The notes beneath the pieces are model-generated. The model saw only the letters and a program-made list of their open reading frames with translations, ran no database searches and was not told the origin of the DNA. A stretch of 64,000 nt of DNA from Kitasatospora cinereorecta (lineage in GTDB: Bacteria > Actinomycetota > Actinomycetes > Streptomycetales > Streptomycetaceae), in the NCBI RefSeq assembly GCF_024172095.1, contig NZ_JAMZDX010000001.1:1315001-1379000 (forward strand). Direction: 5' to 3'. Shown here in pieces: positions 49,900 to 57,839 of this stretch. A program made the position numbers and the translations under genes. The stretch's first letter is position 1. Each line of letters begins with the position of its first letter.

Positions 49900-50915
49900 C
49901 GAGATCCGCCCGCCTGCTCACCCTGCTGATCGCCGTGGTGCTGCTCGGTGCCGTCGGCACCGGGGCGGTGCTGTACGCCGCCGACCGCTCCGGCAGGCGG
50001 GACCAGGAGCAGGCCGGCGGTCCGCCCGTGCACCCCGGCATCGTGACCCTGAAGCCCACCGGCCGGCAGCTGGTGGTCCGCAACCTCGCCTGGGGCCCGC
50101 ACCGCGACGAACTGGCCACCGTCCCGGCCGACCGGCCGGACGGGCCGCGCACGGTCTCCGGCGAGAAGTGCCTGCGCTTCCACGCCGCCGCCGGCACCGG
50201 CATCTGCCTGCAGGCCGAGCACGGCGCCCTGGAGGACACCTACCAGGCCGTCGTGCTGGACGACCGGCTGCACGAACTGCACCGCTTCCCGGCCGCCGGC
50301 ATCCCCACCCGCGCCCGGGTCTCGCCGTCCGGCCACCTGGTCGCCTGGACCGTCTTCGTCAGCGGCGACTCGTACGCCGGCACCGACTTCTCCACCCGCA
50401 CCGCGATCGTCGACACCCGCGACTGGCGGCTCGAGGACAACCTGGAGACCTTCGCCCTCATCATGGACGGCCACCCCTACCGGGCCTCCGACACCAACAT
50501 CTGGGGCGTCACCTTCGCCGACGACAACCGCTTCTACGCCACCGTCGCCACCGGCGGCCAGACCTACCTGGTCCAGGGCGACCTGGCCGCCCGCACCCTG
50601 ACCACCCTGCACCAGAACGTCGAGTGCCCCTCGCTCTCCCCGGACGGCACCCGGATCGCCTACAAGAAGCGTGTCGCCGGCGCCTCCCCGGACGCCCCGT
50701 GGCGGCTGTACGTCCTCGACCTCGCCACCATGACCGAGACCGCCACCGCCGAGCAGCGCAACATCGACGACCAGGCCCTGTGGGCCGACGACCACACCCT
50801 GGTCTACGCGATGCCCGGCGACTACGGCTCCGACCTGTGGACCACCCCCGCCGACGGCTCCGGCGCCCCCGCCCGCCTGATGACCTCTGCCGTTGCCCCG
50901 GCGTACCTCGGCTAG
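49896..50915 (+). CDS. membrane-anchored TolB-like beta-propeller protein
   Basis: This 339-aa protein has an N-terminal signal anchor (ARLLTLLIAVVLLGAVGTGA, residues 5-24). Repeated propeller blades of the PD40/TolB kind follow: ARVSPSGHLVAWTVFVSGDS, NIWGVTFADDNRFYATVATG, CPSLSPDGTRIAYKKRVAGA and DQALWADDHTLVYAMPGDYG. It overlaps the MFS stop by 4 bp (ATGA). It lies outside the membrane and may be a scaffold or sensor for the two upstream gene products; function unknown. Confidence 0.82.
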   Translation: MTRSARLLTLLIAVVLLGAVGTGAVLYAADRSGRRDQEQAGGPPVHPGIVTLKPTGRQLVVRNLAWGPHRDELATVPADRPDGPRTVSGEKCLRFHAAAGTGICLQAEHGALEDTYQAVVLDDRLHELHRFPAAGIPTRARVSPSGHLVAWTVFVSGDSYAGTDFSTRTAIVDTRDWRLEDNLETFALIMDGHPYRASDTNIWGVTFADDNRFYATVATGGQTYLVQGDLAARTLTTLHQNVECPSLSPDGTRIAYKKRVAGASPDAPWRLYVLDLATMTETATAEQRNIDDQALWADDHTLVYAMPGDYGSDLWTTPADGSGAPARLMTSAVAPAYLG

Positions 50916-50991
50916 CGCCGAGGAATCCCCTGGTGCCCGGTGCGGCGCAGTGCCAGGATGTGCCGTTCTCCTCGAGAAGGGGCGTGGGTCG

Positions 50992-52095
50992 GTGGAGCTT
51001 CTGCCGGGTGAGCGGTTGGTGTGGGCGAGCGACGCGCGCGGGCGGTCGGTCGACGTCGGTGAGGTGCTGCCGGCGATCTGGGTCCTGGCGGGCCTGACGC
51101 TGTGGGCGCGCATGATCGTCGCGACGGACGCCTTCCCCGGGCAACTCGGGGTGGCCATGGGCATCTTCGCGCTGGGCTCGGCCGTCTCCTCCGCGCCGAC
51201 CCTGTGGCTGCTGCTCACACGGCACGCCCGCGAGTCGTACGTGATCACCGACCGTCGACTGCTGCGCACCGCCCGGCACGGCGGCCAGGGTTGGTGGTTG
51301 GACCGGCTGCCGGAGCCCACCGTGCGCGGCTCGCGGGTGCGGTTCGAGTCGGCCACGGGCACCGGCCCGGGCTTCCTCGGCGGCCTGGGCGGTCGCTTCG
51401 GGACGGCGGCGGCACCGGCGCTGCGCGACCCCGCGGACCTGGACGGGGCGCTGCGCGCCCTCGCGGCCGGCCGTACCGCCGCCGCGCCGCCGCCGTCCGA
51501 GCCGCAGCCCGTGGCCCAGGCGGCGCCGAAGGGCATCGCCCTGCAGCCGTGGGAGCGGGTGCTGTGGACGGGCCGCCCCGGCGGGACACCCTGGATGGAC
51601 GGGCCGGCGCAGGTCTGCCAGGCGGTCGGCCTGCTGCTGGCGGCGCCGGCGATCCTGCTGTTCGGCCACGGCGGCCCGGCCCCGTTCCAGCTGGTCACCG
51701 GGGTGATGGCGCTGGCGGCAGTCGGCTACCCGTGGCTCGTGCAGCCGCTGCTGCGCCGCCGCCGCTTGCAGCGGACCCGGTACGTGCTGACCGACCGCCG
51801 TCTGATCACCGACGAGGGCCCGGCCGGGCAGCGCTCGGCGGCGCTGGCGGGCCTGCACCCGCCCACGGTGCGGGGCGGGTCGGTGCTCCTGGAGCCGTTG
51901 GCACGCCCGGTCGTCGTCCGGCGCGGTCAGGACCCCGGCACGGTGGTGCTGGTGGCGGTGGCCGACCCGGAGCGGGTGGCCCGGACCGTCGCGGTGGCCC
52001 AACTCGCCCATCGGGGACCAGCCGTGGCCGAGGTGCGGCCCGCCGCCGGCCCCGGCGCGGACGACGAGGACGGTGCCTGGTCCCGCTGGATCTGA
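50992..52095 (+). CDS. membrane protein with duplicated PH-like domain
   Basis: This 367-aa protein is made of two similar halves. Each has LLPGERLVW / LQPWERVLW, a pair of membrane helices (IWVLAGLTLWARMIVATDAF; AVGLLLAAPAILLFGHGGPA), then SYVITDRRLLRTA / RYVLTDRRLITDE, the YxxTDRRL mark of bacterial PH-like proteins. An internal duplication is evident. The start is the GTG at 50992, with AGAAGGGG upstream. The function is unknown; it ends in a shared terminator. Confidence 0.75.
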   Translation: MELLPGERLVWASDARGRSVDVGEVLPAIWVLAGLTLWARMIVATDAFPGQLGVAMGIFALGSAVSSAPTLWLLLTRHARESYVITDRRLLRTARHGGQGWWLDRLPEPTVRGSRVRFESATGTGPGFLGGLGGRFGTAAAPALRDPADLDGALRALAAGRTAAAPPPSEPQPVAQAAPKGIALQPWERVLWTGRPGGTPWMDGPAQVCQAVGLLLAAPAILLFGHGGPAPFQLVTGVMALAAVGYPWLVQPLLRRRRLQRTRYVLTDRRLITDEGPAGQRSAALAGLHPPTVRGGSVLLEPLARPVVVRRGQDPGTVVLVAVADPERVARTVAVAQLAHRGPAVAEVRPAAGPGADDEDGAWSRWI

Positions 52096-52118
52096 CCCGC
52101 CCGGGCCCCGGGCGGGTC
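52094..52118. terminator. compact bidirectional terminator overlapping both stop codons
   Basis: GACCCGCCCGG (52094-52104) pairs perfectly with CCGGGCGGGTC (52108-52118) over a three-base loop. Both convergent genes end within or at the edge of this stem. Confidence 0.85.
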
Positions 52119-52596
52119 AGCCGCTGCCGAGCACCTCGGCACGGCGCGCGCGCCAGCGGCCCAGCAGGGCGGGGAGTTCCTCCCGCATGAAGGCGAAGAA
52201 GGCCAGCGACTCGGCGAGCCGGGCGCCGGCCGGCGTGCCGACGCCGACCGCGTCGATGCCCTCCTGGAGGCTGGTCTCCCAGCGGACCAGGGCCTGGTCA
52301 CGGCTGACGCTGGCCTCGTACCAGGCGTTCTCGTGGACGCGGTAGCGGTCGCGCCGCGAGCCGGCCTCGCGTTCGCGGCTGACCAGGTTGACCTGGGTCA
52401 GGTACCGCACCGCGCCGGAGACCGCGGCGGGGCTGACCCGGAGCAGGTCGGCGAGTTCGGCGGCGGTGAGGCGGCCGGAGTCGGTGACCAGCAGGGCGCT
52501 GAAGATCCGGGCGGGCATCCGGGGGAAACCGGCGTCCGCCAGGACACCGGCGAACCGTTCGATGAAGGCGCCGACCGCCGTCTCGTCCCGCTCCAC
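52117..52596 (-). CDS. GbsR/MarR family transcriptional regulator
   Basis: This 159-aa winged-helix protein has [60 protein letters not shown] and [20 protein letters not shown], the GbsR-like MarR subfamily. The C-terminal helices dimerise. It is divergent from an ABC exporter and is the likely repressor acting on the dyad at 52671. I prefer the GTG at 52596 because GGGAGG lies seven bases upstream; ATGs at 52611 and 52617 would place that sequence inside the gene. Confidence 0.85.
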   Translation of the reverse strand: MERDETAVGAFIERFAGVLADAGFPRMPARIFSALLVTDSGRLTAAELADLLRVSPAAVSGAVRYLTQVNLVSREREAGSRRDRYRVHENAWYEASVSRDQALVRWETSLQEGIDAVGVGTPAGARLAESLAFFAFMREELPALLGRWRARRAEVLGSG

Positions 52597-52670
52597 CGGC
52601 CCGCCTCCCATGATCATCCACCGTCGCGGCCCGTCCTGGCCGGAGCTGATATTTCCTGTGATTCACGAAC

Positions 52671-52699
52671 TTCACGGATCTGTGAAACAAGAGTACGGT
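52671..52699 (+). promoter_or_regulatory. ABC-exporter promoter with overlapping dyad, probably leaderless
   Basis: TTCACGGATCTGTGAA (52671-52686) is a near-perfect 16-bp dyad (TTCAC/GTGAA arms). A second TTCACG starts nine bases earlier at 52662. TTCACG (52671-52676) and TACGGT (52694-52699) at 17-base spacing form a promoter whose -10 ends six bases before the ATG at 52706. Transcription would start at or next to the start codon, and the operator covers the -35. Confidence 0.55.
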
Positions 52700-52705
52700 C
52701 GATTC

Positions 52706-53608
52706 ATGACGACCGCCATCGAAGTGACCGGCCTGGTCAAGACCTTCGGCCGGACGCGCGCCCTGGACGGGCTCGACCTCACCGTCGCCCGCGGCGAGGT
52801 GCACGGCTTCCTCGGCCCCAACGGCTCCGGCAAGTCGACCACCATCCGGATCCTGCTCGGCCTGTTCCGTGCCGACTCCGGCACGGCCGTCCTGCTCGGC
52901 GGCGACCCCTGGCGCGACGCGGTCGACCTGCACCGCCGGCTCGCCTACGTCCCCGGCGACGTCACGCTCTGGCGCAACCTCTCCGGCGGCGAGGCGATCG
53001 ACCTGCTCGGGCGGCTGCGCGGCGGCCTCGACCCGGCCCGCCGCACCGAACTCCTGGAACGCTTCGAACTCGACCCCACCAAGAAGGGCCGCGCCTACTC
53101 CAAGGGCAACCGGCAGAAGGTCGCCCTGGTCGCGGCCTTCGCGAGCGACGCCGACCTGCTGGTCCTGGACGAGCCGACCTCGGGCCTCGACCCGCTGATG
53201 GAGGAGGTGTTCCGCTCCTGCGTCGCCGAGGCGAGGGACCGCGGCGCCACCGTGCTGCTCTCCAGCCACATCCTGTCCGAGGTCGAGGCGCTCTGCGACC
53301 GGGTGTCGATCATCCGGGCCGGCCGCACCGTCGAGAGCGGCACCCTGACCGAGCTGCGCCACCTCACCCGCACCTCCGTCGAGGCCGAGCTGGTCGGCAC
53401 CCCGCCCGAACTGCCCTTCGCCCACGACCTCGTGGTCACCGGCACCCGGCTGCGCTGCCAGGTCGACGCCGAGCACCTGGACGCCCTGCTGCGCGCGCTG
53501 ACCGCCGTCGGCGTCCGCGGCCTCACCAGCCGGCCGCCCACGCTGGAGGAGCTCTTCCTGCGCCACTACGAGCCGGTCGCGCCCGAGCCGACGGCGGCCA
53601 CCCGATGA
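52706..53608 (+). CDS. ABC exporter ATP-binding protein (DrrA-like)
   Basis: This 300-aa ATPase has Walker [21 protein letters not shown] and Walker [20 protein letters not shown] with the H-loop in [11 protein letters not shown]. The signature loop is the degenerate [11 protein letters not shown] seen in this exporter group. A C-terminal regulatory tail of about 75 residues follows. It energises the permease whose start overlaps its stop by 4 bp (ATGA). The pair is controlled by the divergent GbsR/MarR regulator and probably expels a drug or polyketide. Confidence 0.9.
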   Translation: MTTAIEVTGLVKTFGRTRALDGLDLTVARGEVHGFLGPNGSGKSTTIRILLGLFRADSGTAVLLGGDPWRDAVDLHRRLAYVPGDVTLWRNLSGGEAIDLLGRLRGGLDPARRTELLERFELDPTKKGRAYSKGNRQKVALVAAFASDADLLVLDEPTSGLDPLMEEVFRSCVAEARDRGATVLLSSHILSEVEALCDRVSIIRAGRTVESGTLTELRHLTRTSVEAELVGTPPELPFAHDLVVTGTRLRCQVDAEHLDALLRALTAVGVRGLTSRPPTLEELFLRHYEPVAPEPTAATR

Positions 53609-55194
53609 GCGCCTACGCCGCCACCGCCACCCTCCACCGGCTCGCCCTGCGCCGCGACCGGATCGCCCTGCCGGCCTGGCTCTACGCCGTCACCGCGATG
53701 GTGCTCTCCACCGCCTTCTCCTTCCGCACGCTCTACGCCACCGAGCAGGACCGCCGCTCCTTCGCCGCCTCGATCGCCGGCAACGGCTCACTGCGCGCCC
53801 TGTACGGGCCGGTCCACGACGCGAGCACCATCGGCGGACTGACGGCCTGGCGGATGGGCGTCTTCGGCGCCGTCCTGGCCGGACTGATGTCCACCCTGCT
53901 GGTCGTCCGGCACACCCGGGCCGAGGAGGAGGACGGCCGCCTGGAGCTGGTCGCCGCGGCCGCCGTGGGCCGCCGCGCCCCGCTCACCGCCGCCCTGCTG
54001 GCCGCCCTCACCGCCGACCTGCTGCTGGGCGCGCTGGTCACCGGCGGCCTGCTGGCGGCCGGTCAGGGCGTCGCCGGGTCGGTGGCCTTCGGCCTGGCCC
54101 TGGCCGCCGCCGGCGTGTTCTTCGCCGCCGTCGCCGCGCTCGCAGCCCAGCTGGCCGAGACCGGCCGCGCCGCCAACGGCCTCGCCGGAGCCGCCCTCGG
54201 CCTCGCCTTCGTGCTCCGGGCGATCGGTGACGGCGGACCCCACTGGGTCAGCTGGCTCTCCCCGATCGGCTGGGCCGAGCAGGTCCGCGCCTTCGGCGGT
54301 GACCGCTGGTGGGTCCTGCTCCTCCCGCTCGCCGGCGCGGCCGCCCTGACCGCCGGCGCGTACGCCCTGGTGGCCCGCCGTGACCTCGGCGCCGGGCTGC
54401 TCCCGCAGCGGCCCGGACCGGCCGCCGCCGCACCCTCGCTGGCCACCCCGGCGGCCCTGGCCCGCCGGCTCCAGCGCGGCCCGCTGATCGGCTGGTGCGC
54501 CGGGTTCGCCGCCGCCGGCGCCGTCTTCGGCGGACTCGCCCAGGGCGCCGTCGACCTGGTCGGCCAGAACCGGCAGGTCGCCGACCTGATGGCCCGGCTC
54601 GGCGGCCGCCAGGGCGTCCTCGACTCCTACCTGGCCGCCATCGTGAATCTGCTGGGCATGGTCGCCGCCGTCTACGCGGTCCAGTCGGTCCTGCGCCTGC
54701 GCACCGAGGAGGTCTCCGGCCGGGCCGAGCCGGTGCTCGCCGGCGCCGTCTCCCGGCTCCGCTGGGCGGCCGGCCACCTGCTCTTCCCGCTGCTCGGGAC
54801 CGCCCTGCTGCTCGCGGTCGCCGGCGCCGTCGCCGGACTCGCCGAGGGCGCCACCGCGGGCGGTCTCGGCCAGGCCCTCGTCCGGCTGCCGCTCGCCGCG
54901 CTCGCCCAGCTGCCGGCGGTCTGGTTGACGGCCGCCGCCGCCCTCGCGGTGTACGGACTGCTGCCCCGCTGGACGGCGGCCGGCTGGGCGGTGCTGGCCG
55001 TCTTCCTGCTGATCGCCTGGCTCGGACCGATCGTGCGCCTGCCCGGCTGGGCGCTCGACCTCTCGCCGTTCACCCACCTGCCGCACCTGCCCGGCGGCGA
55101 CGTCACCGCCGCCCCGCTGCTCTGGCTCACCGCCGTCGCCGCCGCCCTCGCGACGGCCGGCCTGGTCGGCCTGCGCCGCCGCGATCTGGGGTAA
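53605..55194 (+). CDS. ABC exporter permease (polyketide-antibiotic-exporter type)
   Basis: This 529-aa protein has two repeats of about six transmembrane helices each. The first begins [20 protein letters not shown] and the second [37 protein letters not shown] and [20 protein letters not shown] are the equivalent cytoplasmic loops, showing internal duplication. This is the large single-chain permease type annotated as exporters of polyketide antibiotics. It ends 11 bases before the convergent OsmC gene. Confidence 0.88.
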   Translation: MSAYAATATLHRLALRRDRIALPAWLYAVTAMVLSTAFSFRTLYATEQDRRSFAASIAGNGSLRALYGPVHDASTIGGLTAWRMGVFGAVLAGLMSTLLVVRHTRAEEEDGRLELVAAAAVGRRAPLTAALLAALTADLLLGALVTGGLLAAGQGVAGSVAFGLALAAAGVFFAAVAALAAQLAETGRAANGLAGAALGLAFVLRAIGDGGPHWVSWLSPIGWAEQVRAFGGDRWWVLLLPLAGAAALTAGAYALVARRDLGAGLLPQRPGPAAAAPSLATPAALARRLQRGPLIGWCAGFAAAGAVFGGLAQGAVDLVGQNRQVADLMARLGGRQGVLDSYLAAIVNLLGMVAAVYAVQSVLRLRTEEVSGRAEPVLAGAVSRLRWAAGHLLFPLLGTALLLAVAGAVAGLAEGATAGGLGQALVRLPLAALAQLPAVWLTAAAALAVYGLLPRWTAAGWAVLAVFLLIAWLGPIVRLPGWALDLSPFTHLPHLPGGDVTAAPLLWLTAVAAALATAGLVGLRRRDLG

Positions 55195-55205
55195 GGCGTT
55201 TCGGG

Positions 55206-55676
55206 TCAGGCCCGGACGGTGACGGTCGGCTCGTGGTGCACCGGGAAGTTGACCGACGCCGCGATGAAGCAGCCCTGCTGGGCCGGCCCGTGCAGCGCGA
55301 GCGCGCGCTCGCGCATCGACTCCTCGGCGATCTCGATGCGCGGGCGCAGCACCACCTCCGTGAAGTGCCCGCCGCCGCCCGCCACCACCATCGTCCCCAC
55401 CGCGTCGTCGACGTACGAGGTGACCACCACGCCGTTGACGGCGCACTGGTGGAAGTACGACATCATGTGGCACTGCGAGAGCGCCGCCAGCAGCAACTGC
55501 TCCGGGTTCCACCGGGACGGGTCGCCGCGGAACGTCGGGTCCGCGCTGCCGAGGATGGGCGGCACGCCCTCGGCGGTGATCTCGTGGGCGCGCTCGTACG
55601 ACTTGTAGGTGTCGGTCCCGGTACCGAGGTTGCCGGTCCAGGTGACCCGGACCGCGTAGGTGTGCGGCTTCGGCAT
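55206..55676 (-). CDS. OsmC family peroxiredoxin-like protein
   Basis: This 156-aa protein has the OsmC alpha/beta fold with two reactive cysteines: NPEQLLLAALSQCHMMSYFH and the later HGPAQQGCFIAASVNFPV. OsmC/Ohr proteins reduce organic hydroperoxides with dithiol donors. The start lies two bases after the stop of the GntR/FCD gene, so both form one operon controlled by the regulator's own promoter. Confidence 0.9.
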   Translation of the reverse strand: MPKPHTYAVRVTWTGNLGTGTDTYKSYERAHEITAEGVPPILGSADPTFRGDPSRWNPEQLLLAALSQCHMMSYFHQCAVNGVVVTSYVDDAVGTMVVAGGGGHFTEVVLRPRIEIAEESMRERALALHGPAQQGCFIAASVNFPVHHEPTVTVRA

Positions 55677-55678
55677 GG

Positions 55679-56329
55679 CTACTCCGTCTCGTCGGCGTCG
55701 GTGCTGCTGTGGATGGTGCAGGTGTCCAGGACGTGCCGGCGGGCGGCCTCCGCCGCCGCGACCGGATCCCCTGCGGCTATCGCGGTGAGCAGTGCGCGGT
55801 GCTGAGCGTCGACCAGGTCGGTGCGGCCCGGCACGCGCAGCGACGTCCGGGTGGAGACCTGGATGCGGTCCCAGAGCCGGTCCAGCGAGTGCAGCGCGAC
55901 CGGATTGGCGGCCAGTTCCGCCACCCGGCGGTGGAACGCCCGGTTGAGCCGGACCGCCTCGGTCAGCCGGCCCGCCGCGGTCGCCTCGTGGGTACGGTCC
56001 GCCAGCCGCTCCAGGTCGGTCAGCTCGGCCGGCGCCAGCCGGCCGGCCCGCTGGCGCGCGGCGGCCAGCTCCCCGGTCAGGCCCTCCAGCGCGGCCCGGA
56101 CCCGGTAGCAGTGCGCCAGCTCCCCGGCGTCCAGCTCCACCACCCGTACCCCGCGCCCGGCCGCCACCACCAGCCCGTCGGCGGCCAGCGAGCGGAACGC
56201 CTCGCGCACCGGCGTCCGGCTCACCTCCAGGGCCGCCGCCACGTCCAGCTCGGTCAGCCGCGAGCCCGGCGGGTACCCGCCGTCGAGGATCAGCTCGCGC
56301 AGGCGCTGGTGCGCTGATTCGGTTCGCAT
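55679..56329 (-). CDS. GntR family regulator with FCD domain
   Basis: This 216-aa protein has an N-terminal GntR winged helix (QRLRELILDGGYPPGSRLTE; VAAALEVSRTPVREAFRSLA). A C-terminal all-helical FCD effector domain follows (RAALEGLTGELAAARQRAG; LNRAFHRRVAELAANPVALH; AQHRALLTAIAAGDPVAAAE), with His residues that bind a metal or carboxylate in the family. It heads a two-gene operon with osmC-like. Tandem 9-base repeats overlap its promoter, arguing for autoregulation. The effector is unknown. Confidence 0.9.
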   Translation of the reverse strand: MRTESAHQRLRELILDGGYPPGSRLTELDVAAALEVSRTPVREAFRSLAADGLVVAAGRGVRVVELDAGELAHCYRVRAALEGLTGELAAARQRAGRLAPAELTDLERLADRTHEATAAGRLTEAVRLNRAFHRRVAELAANPVALHSLDRLWDRIQVSTRTSLRVPGRTDLVDAQHRALLTAIAAGDPVAAAEAARRHVLDTCTIHSSTDADETE

Positions 56330-56336
56330 GAGGCCA

Positions 56337-56373
56337 CTGTATGCACTGTATGCAATTGACGTAAAGCTGTCAG
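56337..56373 (-). promoter_or_regulatory. gntR-osmC promoter with tandem operator repeats
   Basis: On the minus strand CTGACA (56373-56368), 17 bases and TACAGT (56350-56345) form a good promoter. CTGTATGCA occurs twice in perfect tandem on the plus strand (56337-56345 and 56346-56354), covering the -10. TGTATGCA-type repeats fit FCD-GntR operators. Confidence 0.7.
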
Positions 56374-56471
56374 GGGCGGCGTTGGCCCTGCTAATGGGTG
56401 CGCGAAGGGACCCGGCGGTCGGCTATATTCGCGCAGCCGTCGAACAAGTTCTGTGATCAGGGGGTTTCGCC

Positions 56472-57824
56472 ATGTCGGAGGAGAAGGACCGCGTCCCGGA
56501 GGGGCCCACACCGGCGTCCCCGTGGGCACCGCCGACCGACGCGATCCCCTCGCAGCCGGAGCCGCAGCCGCAGGCCGCGTACGGGCCCGAGCTGCCGCCC
56601 CCGGCCGAGGCCGAGAAGAACCCGTGGGCCGTCGGTCAGGTCCCCGGCCAGCCGGTCCCGCCCGGCTACCCCGTCTACCCGGCCTATCCCGGCTATCCGG
56701 GCTACCCGGGCCAACCTGGTTACCCCGGGTGGCCGGCGCAGCCGCAGTCGGGCTGGAACGGCTTCGCGATCACCGCGTTCGTGATGGGCATCTTCGGCGC
56801 CTTCTGCATGCTGTTCGTCGGCGGCATCGGCTTCGGCATCGCCGCCCTGCGCGGCATCAAGCGGACCGGTCAGCGCGGCAAGGGCCTGGCGATCGCGGGC
56901 ATCGTGCTGTCGGCGGTGTGGGGCGTGCTGATCGTCATCGGCATCGCCGCGGGCATCGCGGACCGCTCCTCGTCGGGCGACGACTACGGCGTGCGCCGCA
57001 CCCCGAGCCGCTCGGAGAGCACGGCGCCCGGCATGGTGGCGGTGCTCGACCTGACGGTGGGCGACTGCTTCGAGAAGTCCTCCGGTGGCATGACCGCGGT
57101 CTCGGTGAAGCGGGTGCCGTGCAGTCAGAAGCACTACGGCGAGGTGTTCTACACCGGTTACCTGTCCGGCGGCACGGACTACCCCGGCGACGCCCAGGTG
57201 ACGGCCGAGGCGACGAAATACTGCGAGCGGGAGCAGGACAACTACGCGATGGACAGCTGGGCCGTGCCGGACTCGGTCGACGTCCACTACTTCCACGCCG
57301 ACCGCAAGGGCTGGACCAAGCTCGGCGGACACCGTCTGACCTGCATCTTCACCGACTCGGACGCCGGGCTGACCGGCACCCTCCGCAAGGACCGCTCCAA
57401 CCTGACCGCCGAGCAGGTCGCCTACCTCCAGGGCGCCAACGGCTTCAACCTCGCGCTGGCGCACAGCCCGGACGAGGAGGAGGTCGCCGACAACGTCGAG
57501 GGCTACCGGACGTGGGTGAAGGAGATGTCCACCGCGGTGGGGGCGCAGTCGTACCAGCTGCAGAACGGCACCTGGAGCGAGGCCGCCAAGAAGCCGGTCG
57601 CCGATCTGCTCGCCGAGCACCGTGAGATGAGCACCCACCTGCGGGCGGCGGAGGCTGCGCCCGACGCGGCCACCATGGAGCGGGAGCTCGGTCTGGCCTT
57701 CCGGCACGACGGCTACGAGCAGGCGAAGGCGGTCCGCGCGGTCCTCGGCCTCACCGCCGACAACCGCGCGGGCTCCGGCGGCGGCTCCGGCTCGGGAGGC
57801 GGCTCCGCCCCGCAGACGGTCTGA
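56472..57824 (+). CDS. DUF4190/septum-formation-type membrane protein
   Basis: This 450-aa protein has a 90-residue Pro-rich cytoplasmic head with PGY repeats (YPAYPGYPGYPGQPGYPGWP, about 67-87). Two transmembrane helices follow (AITAFVMGIFGAFCMLFVGG and GLAIAGIVLSAVWGVLIVIG) in the DUF4190 pattern. The extracellular domain of about 270 residues carries cysteines (VGDCFEKSSGG, VPCSQKHYGEVFYTG, KYCEREQDN, LTCIFTD) like septum-formation-family proteins. The tail is Gly/Ser-rich. A -10-like TATATT lies at 56424-56429. Role in division or envelope is inferred from the family name only. Confidence 0.8.
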   Translation: MSEEKDRVPEGPTPASPWAPPTDAIPSQPEPQPQAAYGPELPPPAEAEKNPWAVGQVPGQPVPPGYPVYPAYPGYPGYPGQPGYPGWPAQPQSGWNGFAITAFVMGIFGAFCMLFVGGIGFGIAALRGIKRTGQRGKGLAIAGIVLSAVWGVLIVIGIAAGIADRSSSGDDYGVRRTPSRSESTAPGMVAVLDLTVGDCFEKSSGGMTAVSVKRVPCSQKHYGEVFYTGYLSGGTDYPGDAQVTAEATKYCEREQDNYAMDSWAVPDSVDVHYFHADRKGWTKLGGHRLTCIFTDSDAGLTGTLRKDRSNLTAEQVAYLQGANGFNLALAHSPDEEEVADNVEGYRTWVKEMSTAVGAQSYQLQNGTWSEAAKKPVADLLAEHREMSTHLRAAEAAPDAATMERELGLAFRHDGYEQAKAVRAVLGLTADNRAGSGGGSGSGGGSAPQTV

Positions 57825-57839
57825 GCCCCCGCGGACGCC

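Noticed and set aside
46950-50915. A 1321-codon plus-strand frame ending with the TolB-like protein
   Set aside because: Before 49896 it is Arg/Pro-rich sequence in the wrong frame across the duplication, the phosphoesterase and the MFS gene; the real gene starts at 49896 with an ATGA overlap.
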